Shown: piece after piece, positions 1 to 7,671 of the stretch
How positions within the stretch are numbered: position 1 is the stretch's first letter
Layout: each line of letters opens with the position of its first letter
Source of the DNA: Firmicutes bacterium CAG:95
GTDB taxonomy: Bacteria > Bacillota > Clostridia > Lachnospirales > Lachnospiraceae
Length of the DNA: 64,000 nt
Assembly: GCA_000438155.1 (NCBI GenBank)
Contig: FR902940.1
Coordinates: 28,788-92,787, forward strand
Direction of reading: 5' to 3'
Notes under the pieces: model-generated
The model's input: the letters and a program-made list of their open reading frames with translations, nothing else
The model's database searches: none
Told to the model about the DNA's origin: nothing
Made by a program: the position numbers and the translations under genes

Positions 1-362
1 ATAATATCTTCTGCCGTGCGTAATGGAGTCGTCGGCTGTAATAATGCGATTGCCTCATACTCCTCTCCACGTTTTTGATACTCATTAATGACATACCTTA
101 CAACATCCCATGAAGATGCATGATCTGTTGCATACTGCTCATCACGCAAAAAGGGGACATCTGCGCCAAATTCCCGTGCAATCTGTGCATACTGTTCCGA
201 ATCCGTTGATACATGAACCTTACCAAAAATATTACTTTTCTTTGCTGCCTCAATCGAATATGCAATAAGTGGCTTGCCACACAATTGCTTTATGTTCTTA
301 TCCTTTAACCCTTTTGAGCCACTTCTTGCTGGAATAATTGCTAAAATGTTGCCTTTTTCCAT
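1..362 (-). CDS. neuA: CMP-nonulosonate cytidylyltransferase (NeuA), N-terminal part
   Basis: Activates a nonulosonic acid (sialic or legionaminic type) with CTP to give the CMP-sugar, in the cytoplasm. The start ATG is at 360-362, eight bases after the neuC stop, with a GGAGGT ribosome site about 12 bases upstream. The visible 120 codons begin MEKGNILAIIPARSGSKGLK, the nucleotide-binding signature of the family, followed by DKNIK, GKPLIAYSI and STDSEQYAQIA, and later LLQPTTPLR. All are hallmarks of NeuA/LegF/KdsB-type transferases. The C-terminal half lies beyond the window, so the family is certain but the exact sugar (Neu5Ac or legionaminic acid) is not. It is the last visible gene of the neuB...neuC-neuA run. 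Confidence 0.93.
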   Translation of the reverse strand, partial: MEKGNILAIIPARSGSKGLKDKNIKQLCGKPLIAYSIEAAKKSNIFGKVHVSTDSEQYAQIAREFGADVPFLRDEQYATDHASSWDVVRYVINEYQKRGEEYEAIALLQPTTPLRTAEDI

Positions 363-370
363 GATGCATT

Positions 371-1555
371 TTATACCTCCAAGTCTGCCAAATCGTAAAA
401 ATGTTTCTTCAAATCAATATTTTTTTTATTTAAATTCTCTGTCAAAATCTTTACAATTGCATCTGATGTACCCTTTTTCTCATATGGATTTTTTTCATTA
501 CAAATTTCATTGCGAAATGTCTGAGACAGTGCTTTCTGAATAGCATCAGTAATCTCTTTTTCTGCAACTCCACAACTAATAACTGTCTTTCCACATACTC
601 TTCCCCTTTGTCTGTCGCCTATATTAACCGTAGGGACGTGAAATGTGGGCACTTCGGATAGGCCACTTGAAGAATTGCCAATTACTACATCCGCTAAAGA
701 TACTGCACTCAGATATCTTAGCTGTCCCAGGGACGTATATGCCTTACTCTTTTGAGGATGCTCGTTTACGTAGTCATCAATCATATGGTTGATGACCCTG
801 CCGCCTGCATCTGCGTTTGCCTTTGTAAAAATAACTTTCAAATCTTCAAAATAATCTAATGCATTTAAGATATTTTGAAATTGTTCCCGTGCCGTATCAT
901 CTTCCAATGTAACCGGATGAAAGGTTACAACTGCCATTTTTTCTAAATCCCTGTTCCAATAAAACGCAATCTGCTCTTGCAAATCATGCATGGATAATTT
1001 TTTTACATCGCATGCATTTTCTACAGACATCGCTCCCACCCAAAAGACTCGCTCAGGTGATTCACCCATTTGAATAACCCTTCTTCGATGTTCCCTGGTT
1101 GCTGTAAAATGAAAATAACTCATTTTCGTAATAGCATGGCGAACAACATCGTCAACTGCTCCTTCTGTAATATCTCCACCGTATAAATGTGCTATTGGAA
1201 TTCTGGCATTCATCGCTGTTGTTGCAACTGCCAGAATCTCATACCGATCACCCAAAACTATTAAAAGATCCGGTTTTCTTTCTGAAAAATAATCAGCAAA
1301 ACTAATCATTGCAAGTCCCATACTTTTTGATATTGCAGATGATGTATCTGCGCTCAAAAGAATCTCTATCTTACGATCCAGCCGAATCCCATCCTGTTCA
1401 ATTTCCTGGCATGTCATGCCAAATTCAGGTGATAAATGCATTCCTGTTGCAACAACCCTTACTTCCAAATTATTCTGAGCCTGCAGTTTTAAAATTATTG
1501 GTTTAAGCAGACCGTATTCGGCCCTGGTTGCTGTTACAATACATACTCTTTTCAT
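371..1555 (-). CDS. neuC: Hydrolysing UDP-N-acetylglucosamine 2-epimerase (NeuC/LegG family)
   Basis: 394 residues, normal length for the family. It would hydrolyse and epimerise a UDP-HexNAc to a free ManNAc-type sugar, the substrate for NeuB. The N-terminus has VTATRAEYGLLKP. Further on are VLGDRYE, HLYGGDITEGAVDD and GNSSSGLSEVP, typical of the hydrolysing GT-B-fold 2-epimerases rather than the non-hydrolysing WecB type. It ends just before neuA and starts five bases after the PHP gene stop. No UDP-bacillosamine enzymes (LegB/LegH) are seen nearby, so UDP-GlcNAc is the simplest substrate, but a PseC-like aminotransferase at 11357-12550 keeps a diamino sugar possible. Gene symbol given for the family; LegG cannot be excluded. 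Confidence 0.92.
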   Translation of the reverse strand: MKRVCIVTATRAEYGLLKPIILKLQAQNNLEVRVVATGMHLSPEFGMTCQEIEQDGIRLDRKIEILLSADTSSAISKSMGLAMISFADYFSERKPDLLIVLGDRYEILAVATTAMNARIPIAHLYGGDITEGAVDDVVRHAITKMSYFHFTATREHRRRVIQMGESPERVFWVGAMSVENACDVKKLSMHDLQEQIAFYWNRDLEKMAVVTFHPVTLEDDTAREQFQNILNALDYFEDLKVIFTKANADAGGRVINHMIDDYVNEHPQKSKAYTSLGQLRYLSAVSLADVVIGNSSSGLSEVPTFHVPTVNIGDRQRGRVCGKTVISCGVAEKEITDAIQKALSQTFRNEICNEKNPYEKKGTSDAIVKILTENLNKKNIDLKKHFYDLADLEV

Positions 1556-1559
1556 AAAT

Positions 1560-2357
1560 TTAATTATCCAATCCTTTAAACGATAATACTCTTTTATGGT
1601 ACGTTGCTATTTTATCATATCCTAAATCTTTCAGCATATGATACCCTGTTTCCAAGCCTGAAAATGCGCTATAAACAGAATGTCCATCGGAACCTATGGT
1701 AATTATCCTGCCGCCGCAGTCCTTATACCATTGCAACACCAATGCGTTAGGCAATGTTTCTTCCAGGACCGTTCGCAGACCACTTGTATTTATTTCTATG
1801 CCCTTTTCCCGTTGCACAATAATTTCAAACAGTTCCATATATTCCTTCCTGAATATTTCTATCGGAAATTGTTCGCGTAATTCCTGCGGAATATATCGAA
1901 AAGGCAACGTAACATGTCCCATTACATCATAGTCACAATTAGATGCCACGTCTTTCAAATCTTCCAAATACTGATTCAAAAATTCCTTACAGTTTTCCGC
2001 AGTAAAACCAAATTTCGAAGGATTACCCTTTTCAGAAACCGTATGTACGGATGCAATCACCAAATCTAAAGGATGCTGTTGCAGCAATTCCTTAACGTAA
2101 TTAATATTTTTGTGCGGTTGTCCAATTTCTGCACCACTCAAAATTTCTATTTTGGGAAACAAATTCCTACATTGTTCTATTTCTATTTCTCTTTCATAAA
2201 AATCAGGAACCTGGTTTTCATTTTCCAATCCAAGCTCAACATGATCTGTAAAACATATCTGTTGAATTCCCTCATGAACTGCTTTATCACAAAGTTCTTT
2301 TAGTTCCTGTCGGGAATCAAAAGAAAATTTTGTGTGAAGATGATAATCCTCGATCAT
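1560..2357 (-). CDS. PHP-domain phosphatase (histidinol-phosphatase-like)
   Basis: 265 residues, a complete PHP metal-dependent phosphoesterase. Metal-binding motifs are visible: HLH at residues 6-8, TDH at 37-39, a later SVHTV histidine, GHVTLP, and GSDGH near the C-terminus. This is the set used by HisK-type histidinol-phosphate phosphatases. No his genes are nearby. Its position between the VOC gene (4-bp ATGA-type overlap at 2354-2357) and neuC suggests that it removes a phosphate from an intermediate of the local sugar or cyclitol pathway, but this is inference. Substrate unknown. Confidence 0.85.
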   Translation of the reverse strand: MIEDYHLHTKFSFDSRQELKELCDKAVHEGIQQICFTDHVELGLENENQVPDFYEREIEIEQCRNLFPKIEILSGAEIGQPHKNINYVKELLQQHPLDLVIASVHTVSEKGNPSKFGFTAENCKEFLNQYLEDLKDVASNCDYDVMGHVTLPFRYIPQELREQFPIEIFRKEYMELFEIIVQREKGIEINTSGLRTVLEETLPNALVLQWYKDCGGRIITIGSDGHSVYSAFSGLETGYHMLKDLGYDKIATYHKRVLSFKGLDN

Positions 2358-2788
2358 ATTTCCTCCATGAATTCCAAATTATTTCCATCATTATCCATGC
2401 AATAGCATACTCTTTTTCCCTTATTTGGTCCTGCCGGTGCATGACATAATTCTCCACGGAAAGAAACATGATTTTTTTTCATTCTCTCCATCCACTCGTC
2501 ATAATCTCTAATATTAAAGCAGACATGAGCACTACCAATATTGTTTGTATGTGTATCAAGTCGTTCGCCGCCTGCCTGAACATATTGAATCAATTCAATA
2601 GAGCAATTTGCCGCTTTCATATAAGCGATATTCATTTTTGCCTTTGGAACCCCCGTCACTGCTGCCGAAAATGCTTCGTCACGTTCGGCAAGACTTATCA
2701 ACTCAAGTCCTAATACATTTTTATAAAATTCTATAGATTCCTCCAAATTACTCACGGTAAAACTAACATGATTAACTGTTGATATCAT
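2354..2788 (-). CDS. VOC/glyoxalase-fold protein, possible cyclitol epimerase
   Basis: 144 residues from the ATG at 2786-2788, chosen because AGGTGG sits eight bases upstream; a GTG at 2800 would have its ribosome site misplaced. It is one vicinal-oxygen-chelate domain with the four expected metal ligands: His7, Glu65, His88 and Glu139. The segment VTGVPKAKMNIAYM and the following IELIQY match the part of the family that includes methylmalonyl-CoA epimerases and the 2-epi-5-epi-valiolone epimerases of C7-cyclitol pathways. The second is suggested only by its place directly after a dehydroquinate-synthase-like cyclase. Dioxygenase or lyase activity is not excluded. Confidence 0.8.
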   Translation of the reverse strand: MISTVNHVSFTVSNLEESIEFYKNVLGLELISLAERDEAFSAAVTGVPKAKMNIAYMKAANCSIELIQYVQAGGERLDTHTNNIGSAHVCFNIRDYDEWMERMKKNHVSFRGELCHAPAGPNKGKRVCYCMDNDGNNLEFMEEI

Positions 2789-2804
2789 AAGTCCAACCAC
2801 CTTT

Positions 2805-3961
2805 CTATAATATTTCCTGGTCTACATATTCAATATAATCCTGTCTTTTATATGGGTACTCCTCCATAAATTGTTTTAGGAGACTCTTTACATCATCATA
2901 TTCTGCCTCATAAAATGGTGTCTCTCCACGGTAGGGTTTCCCCACTCCATGAATCATAACAAGGTGCAGCTTTCCGGCACTCGATTTCTTATCTTTGTGC
3001 ATCAATTCCACAAGTTTCGCAACATCCAGTTCCTCAGAGATAAATACATTCAAATGTGCCTTCTGCATTAATGCAAATATCTTTTCAAACTCACTTTGTT
3101 CCATAAGATGCTTCTGAACCGCAAATTTCATTGCCATAACCGTTCCTATTAAAATTGCATCTCCATGAAGAATCTTATAGTCAAAATACTTTTCAAGTGC
3201 ATGCCCAAATGTATGTCCCAAATTGCTTGCCAGGGGATCAACCTTTCGAATCTGTATTCTTGCATTTATCGTACTCTCGACTATTTTTTGCATCAACCCG
3301 ATATCATAATCTGTATTTTGATATTGAACAATTGTTTCTAAGAGTTTACCATCTGTAAGCAGGCTGTATTTAAATGCTTCCGATAAACCCTGACGCATAA
3401 TTCTCTTGGTTGTTGTACGAAGAATCTCTATGTTATTATAGACAACTTCCGGGTAATAGAATGTTCCCAATAAATTCTTTGTATTATAAGAATTCAAACA
3501 TGTCTTTCCGGCCGTTGATGCATCTGTTTGTCCAATTAATGTTGTCGCTATAATAAAAAATGGTAACCCCCTCATGTAAGTTGATACTGTAAAGGAAACC
3601 AGATCAATTATAATTCCTCCGCCTACCGCAACTACTTCATCATATCTTCCTGCCGAATCGCAACTACTGCATCATATCTTCCTGCCGAATTTCCCTCAAA
3701 AAACTGTACCAGTTCCGGATAAAATGCAATACTCTTGGAACGCTCCTCAGGTACTACATCAAAACTGAATACTTTTTTACTTTGCAAGTTCATCTTTTTA
3801 ATAATTTTATCCCTATACAAATCAGAAACATTCTTATCAAATACAAAAAATATTCTCTCATACGGTTCAAGATTCATTTCTGCCAAACGCGAAAAGTCTG
3901 CAGACTCATCAATAATAAATTTTGTACTATATTCATGCCGATAGGTTGCCGTTATATCCAT
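2805..3961 (-). pseudogene. Dehydroquinate-synthase-like sugar-phosphate cyclase, split by a 32-bp duplication
   Basis: Sugar-phosphate cyclase superfamily (AroB, 2-deoxy-scyllo-inosose synthase, 2-epi-5-epi-valiolone synthase). The start is ATG 3959-3961, with GGGAG nine bases upstream; the ATG at 3970 touches that site. The N-terminal frame runs through GNSAGRYDAVVAI, then leaves frame inside the tandem repeat at 3627-3690 and stops. The C-terminal frame carries TTLIGQTDASTAGKT, GLSEAFKYSLL, SNLGHTFGHALEK and ILHGDAILIG, with the zinc ligands Glu, His and His. Deleting one 32-bp unit joins the halves as AVVAVGGGIIIDLV, the glycine-rich NAD motif, giving about 374 codons, a normal length. 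No other shikimate genes are near, so a specialised cyclase is likely. As written it cannot make the whole protein. Confidence 0.9.
3627..3690. repeat. 32-bp tandem direct duplication inside the cyclase gene
   Basis: Units 3627-3658 and 3659-3690 are directly adjacent and differ at one base (T at 3637, G at 3669). Since 32 is not a multiple of three, the duplication shifts the frame of the cyclase gene. Either unit alone would encode R-Y-D-(A or E)-V-V-A in a continuous reading frame. Slipped-strand or recombination events between the copies could switch the gene on or off, but whether that happens is not visible from one sequence. Confidence 0.97.
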
Positions 3962-3975
3962 TTTTGTCATCTCCC

Positions 3976-4719
3976 TTACTTTTCTTTCCATGCGTTTCCT
4001 GCATTTTGGACAATATATTTTCCACCGGATGCATCTAAGTTTATGCCCGTTATATATTCTGAATCCTCTGAAGCCAGAAAGCCTACTACTTTGACCATTT
4101 CATCTACTTTGCCAAAATGATGCAGTGCTATGGCATCCAGCATATTTTCTCCATTATTCTGTATTGCAGGCTTTGTCATTTCTGTTTCTATAACCCCCGG
4201 ACTATACCCATTTACGCGAATACCTTTCGGCGCCCATTCAGCTGCCATTGTACGCGTCAGAGATGTCATTGCCGCCTTAGAAGCCGCATAAATTCCGGAA
4301 CCTGCTGAGGGAATTGTCGCTGCAAATGATAATGTATTCACAATTACTCCTCTTTTCTTTTGTTGTTCCATCCTTCGCATAATCATCTGCGATAGCAGCA
4401 CTGTAGAAATAACGTTTGTATTAAACACTTCCTGTATCTGACTTCTCGTTACCTGTTCCAGATTTTCATAGCAAATAATTCCGGCATTATTAATTAAGAT
4501 ATCTACATCAATATTATTTTCAGCTAATATTTTTTCTATATATTCACACTTCTCAATGTCTGAAACAATTGGAAATACTTTATCCGTTTTCACAATTTCC
4601 GCACTTCTTGATATTGTAACAACATTAGCTCCTTCCATAACAAAATAGTCTGTAAGAGCCTTTCCAATTCCTCTGGAAGCTCCAGTTATTACAACCGTTT
4701 TTGCTTCAAATTTTTTCAT
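3976..4719 (-). CDS. Short-chain dehydrogenase/reductase
   Basis: 247 residues, a classical SDR of full length. The NAD(P)-binding TGASRGIG is at residues 12-19, NNAG at 77-80, and the catalytic Ser131, Tyr144 and Lys148 (YAASK) are all present, so it should be active. The C-terminal GGKY-type tail is usual. It overlaps the upstream nucleotidyltransferase gene by 14 bases and its stop lies 15 bases before the cyclase start, indicating one operon. A likely role is oxidation or reduction of a hydroxyl or ketone on the sugar or cyclitol made by this cluster; the substrate is unknown. FabG-like activity is the default alternative but there is no fatty-acid context. Confidence 0.9.
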   Translation of the reverse strand: MKKFEAKTVVITGASRGIGKALTDYFVMEGANVVTISRSAEIVKTDKVFPIVSDIEKCEYIEKILAENNIDVDILINNAGIICYENLEQVTRSQIQEVFNTNVISTVLLSQMIMRRMEQQKKRGVIVNTLSFAATIPSAGSGIYAASKAAMTSLTRTMAAEWAPKGIRVNGYSPGVIETEMTKPAIQNNGENMLDAIALHHFGKVDEMVKVVGFLASEDSEYITGINLDASGGKYIVQNAGNAWKEK

Positions 4720-5446
4720 TCTGCATCTCCTGTATCTTTAGCAACATCTGCTCAGCACGTACTATGTCACTTTTCTCATCAACATCCATCCAACAATAGT
4801 CTCCTACTGAAACAGGCTGAATTAAGTGCGTCCCAAATAATTGTCGCAACGGGTCATGAAACCCCATCTGCAAATTGTCTTTAATAATTGAATGCGTATA
4901 TTCAAAAAAGCTTCTGCTTAACTCGCGAGAAAAATAATATATTCCTACCGCATATCCCTGTGCATCTACTCTGGACATATGTCGTCCAAGATCCGTAATC
5001 CTATCATTTTGGATTTGCACACGCGGACTGTCGATTTGTACCGGATAATCCTTGACATCAACAGCAATGGCACCATTCTTATGTCCCTGCATTTGCAAAA
5101 GAATACGGTAATCAAATACCATATCTCCATTTATTAAAAGAAAGTCTTCTCCATCAAGACTTTCTTCCGCTTTAAGTAAAGATACCAAATTATTTGTATT
5201 TTCATATTCCTTATTTTCAGCAGGAATGATTTCCATATTGCCTTTACATCTCTCAATTTCTGCTAAAACCGTATTCTTCTGATATCCGAGAACAGGAACC
5301 GCACTAGTGATTCCCGCCTTTTGTACATTTGAAATAACATAGCTTAATAAAGTGTTCCCATTTAATTGAATTAAAGATTTATGTATTGGACCAAATGTTT
5401 TTTGAATTCTTCTGCCTTTGCCCGCTAATAAAATAACCGCCTTCAT
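4706..5446 (-). CDS. LicC-type sugar/alcohol-phosphate nucleotidyltransferase
   Basis: 246 residues. Start motif AVILLAGKGRRI, Lys23 in KSLIQLNG, the YENTNNLVSL stretch at residues 81-90 typical of LicC-like cytidylyltransferases, INGDMVFD with the metal-binding Asp108, and WMDVDEKSD near the C-terminus. Relatives activate phosphocholine, aminoethylphosphonate or inositol-1-phosphate, usually with CTP; others act on sugar-1-phosphates. In this operon it could make an NDP-linked (perhaps CDP-linked) cyclitol or polyol for transfer to the glycan, which is inference. The start lies two bases after the kinase-family gene stop. Confidence 0.86.
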   Translation of the reverse strand: MKAVILLAGKGRRIQKTFGPIHKSLIQLNGNTLLSYVISNVQKAGITSAVPVLGYQKNTVLAEIERCKGNMEIIPAENKEYENTNNLVSLLKAEESLDGEDFLLINGDMVFDYRILLQMQGHKNGAIAVDVKDYPVQIDSPRVQIQNDRITDLGRHMSRVDAQGYAVGIYYFSRELSRSFFEYTHSIIKDNLQMGFHDPLRQLFGTHLIQPVSVGDYCWMDVDEKSDIVRAEQMLLKIQEMQNEKI

Positions 5447-5448
5447 AG

Positions 5449-6615
5449 TTATTCAAATCCCCTTATAAATAAATCTTTTAATATCCTGGGTGTCTTTTCC
5501 CTATACGTTTTTATCTGCTGTTCATATCCTCCCTCAACAGGGTGTTGATTATAATATGTCTGGCATGTAAAAAGCTTAGATATTCCCATATTCTTCAACA
5601 CAATACTTTGTGAATCATTTATTATTCCTTCTTTAAGACTATCTGCAATCTCTTTTGAAACCTGACCACAAACAAACCAAAGCGGTACTCTGTTTTTCTT
5701 TGCAATATCCATAACTACCGACGGTGCTTTTCCACATGCTGTATTATCAAGTCGCCCCTCACCTGTAATTACCAGATCAGAACTTTGTACTGCATCCTCT
5801 AATCGAAGTTTTTGAGCAAAATAATCACTGCCCAGACAATAGGAAACATTGCGAAAACATTGTTCTATTCCAAACAATATTCCGCCTGCTGCGCCTGAAA
5901 AATCCTGGTTTTCTAAAACTCCGGTAACATTAATAATATTCCTAATTCCTTTGTTACAAGTTTTCAGTATTTCTCTTCTTTCAACATTAAAAGTTTTTCC
6001 TATTTTTAGATTTGTAATTCCTTCCATCTCATATGCTTTTGCATTTCCATCTACGATTACCGAAAGTGTAACTGCATTATTCTGCGGTTCATATTCTATC
6101 CGCTTAATATTTTTTAAATCCTTCCCCCTGATTGGTGCCGGCATAATTTCATTTGAATATGAAAAAAATCAGGCTCCCAATGCCTGGGCCATACCCATAC
6201 CGGCACATACAGTTGAAGTTCCACCTAAATATAACTGTATCTTCGTGTATCCTTCCTGGATAACCTCATTGATTATCTGACCAATTCCATAATCCGTAAG
6301 TAATAATGGGTTCTTATAAGCCTCCTCATGGGGATATAGGCGAACAACTTCCGATGAAATCACATGCGCCTCTGAACCGTTTACCAGATATCTTACCTGC
6401 ATTTGCTTTCCATAGGCATTTAAAACGCCTTCAAGTACCCTTTCTTCATAATGAAAGGAGTCCCTAAGCACTTCATAGGCATATTCCCCACCATCACACA
6501 TTGGAAGTTTGACAAGCTTTGCCTGGATACCTGAAAGAGCCCCCGCAATAATGTCACATGCCTCAACAGGATTATATACATCTTTAAACGAATCTGACGC
6601 AATTAATATATTCAT
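5449..6615 (-). pseudogene. Glycerate-kinase-family gene interrupted by an in-frame TGA
   Basis: A GlxK/GarK-family kinase of 388 codons, of which codon 149 is TGA (6169-6171). Start ATG 6613-6615 overlaps the upstream GAPDH-like stop (ATGA), so translation is coupled. Before the stop: MNILIASDSFK, CDGGEYAYEVL, LGGTSTVCAGMGMAQALGA. After it, in the same frame: FFSYSNEI, then SGAAGGILFGIEQC and SDLVITGEGRLDNTACGK, the conserved C-terminal motifs. Frame is unbroken, so this is a point nonsense change (for example CGA to TGA) rather than a frameshift. The middle part (around FNVERREILK) departs from standard glycerate kinases, so the true substrate may be another sugar acid. Not expected to make full-length protein unless the stop is read through. 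Confidence 0.87.
6169..6171 (-). other. In-frame TGA codon in the glycerate-kinase-family gene
   Basis: The codons on both sides (ALGA before, FFSYSNEI after) continue the family alignment in a single frame. The aligned position is usually Lys or Arg in the family (from memory). Most likely a C-to-T nonsense mutation or a base-call error. Confidence 0.85.
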
Positions 6616-7655
6616 TCTGCTTCCATTTCTGTTAAGTAATTTACAATATCTACAATTCTTGATGAATATCCCCATTCATTATCATACCAATATACCAATT
6701 CGATGTGGTTTCCATTCTTTACCTGTATCCATCGTGTATCTAAAATGGTAGAGTATTCACTCTTCACATAGTCAGCGGAAATCAGTGGCTCATCTGTTGT
6801 TTCGATAATTGTGTATTTCTGATTCTTTTGTTCCTCTTCAAATAACTGAAGCAGTTCTTCTTTTGTTGTATTTTCTTTTAACACAAGAGTTAAAACTGCA
6901 CTGGAAACAATCTGTGTCGGAATACGATATGAAAAACTTGCAATTTTATCCATTGCTTCCGGAAATACATTGCTTAAAGCTCTCACTGCAGATGTAGACT
7001 TCGGAATTAAATTCTGTGTAGATGCTCTTCCAAGTGCATAATGCGAATATACATCTCCTGGCTGGGACCAGGATTTTGCTGGTCCATCCAATAGATTCTG
7101 ATAAGATAACCATGGGTGAAGTGTTACCAGAAATCCACTTTCAATATCATATTTCTGAGCTAACAGATTATAAATCGGTCCTAAAGAAATAACATCGCAA
7201 ATACTGGATGATATAATCTTTTTAGATACGTCTTCCAATTCCTTTTCATTTACGCCAAATATAATATTCTGAGCCTTTTTCGAATCAACATTTGTAATAA
7301 TGAATCTTTTTACGGTTGACGCTGCTGCCATCTTTTCAATTTGTTCAATATTCTTCTTGATTCCTGACGAGTCGATAACTATATCGATTCCCGTAAAATC
7401 CACATCATTAATTTCTTTCTCATGGCTTACTCTTATAGTTTGTCCGTTAAGATAAATATTGTCCTCATCGCTTGTGATATTTTCTGTCAGTCTGCCATAA
7501 GTGCAATCATACTTTAACAAATAAGCCATGTTTTTATTGTCTGGATTAATATCATTGATTGCTACTAAATCAAAAATATTCTTTTCCAAATTAATTCGGA
7601 CAATTGCACGCCCAATTCTTCCCAATCCGTTAATTAATACTTTCATTTTTTTCAT
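6612..7655 (-). CDS. Divergent glyceraldehyde-3-phosphate dehydrogenase homologue
   Basis: 347 residues, phosphorylating-GAPDH fold. Present: NGLGRIGRA at 9-17, AINDINP with the NAD-binding Asp35, LLKYDCTYG, the catalytic Cys153 and His180, SYRIPT and YDNEWGYSSRIVD. The catalytic motif, normally S-N-A-S-C-T-T-N-C, reads S-S-S-I-C-D-V-I-S, and the inorganic-phosphate loop (usually STGAAKA) reads STSAVRA. So it probably works on a different aldehyde or lacks normal phosphorolysis. Start ATG 7653-7655 has AGAGGTG six bases upstream. It sits between the ATP-grasp gene and the kinase-family gene (4-bp overlap), which suggests a biosynthetic role instead of glycolysis; erythrose-4-phosphate dehydrogenase-like chemistry is one option. 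Confidence 0.85.
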   Translation of the reverse strand: MKKMKVLINGLGRIGRAIVRINLEKNIFDLVAINDINPDNKNMAYLLKYDCTYGRLTENITSDEDNIYLNGQTIRVSHEKEINDVDFTGIDIVIDSSGIKKNIEQIEKMAAASTVKRFIITNVDSKKAQNIIFGVNEKELEDVSKKIISSSICDVISLGPIYNLLAQKYDIESGFLVTLHPWLSYQNLLDGPAKSWSQPGDVYSHYALGRASTQNLIPKSTSAVRALSNVFPEAMDKIASFSYRIPTQIVSSAVLTLVLKENTTKEELLQLFEEEQKNQKYTIIETTDEPLISADYVKSEYSTILDTRWIQVKNGNHIELVYWYDNEWGYSSRIVDIVNYLTEMEAE

Positions 7656-7671
7656 GTTGTCACCTCTTAGT

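Noticed and set aside
371..1555. Legionaminic acid pathway (LegG/LegI) as a firm call
   Set aside because: LegB and LegH are not present in the window and NeuC/NeuB sequences alone do not separate the two pathways.
3627..3690. CRISPR repeat
   Set aside because: Only two units, directly adjacent with no spacer and inside a coding gene.
2805..3961. Housekeeping 3-dehydroquinate synthase (aroB) of the shikimate pathway
   Set aside because: No other shikimate gene is nearby, the gene sits among sugar genes, and the copy is broken, which an essential gene would not tolerate unless another copy exists. Specificity remains open.
6140..6172. Frameshift at the T7 run as the cause of the broken kinase gene
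   Set aside because: Counting bases shows the two parts are in the same frame (start codons 531 bases apart, a multiple of three), so only the TGA separates them.
6130..6175. Selenocysteine or other recoding at the in-frame TGA, because a small inverted repeat (TTTCAT...ATGAAA) lies just after it
   Set aside because: The stem is only six A/T-rich pairs with no apical G as in bacterial SECIS elements, the family has no known selenocysteine, and the aligned position is a basic residue. A point nonsense mutation is simpler.
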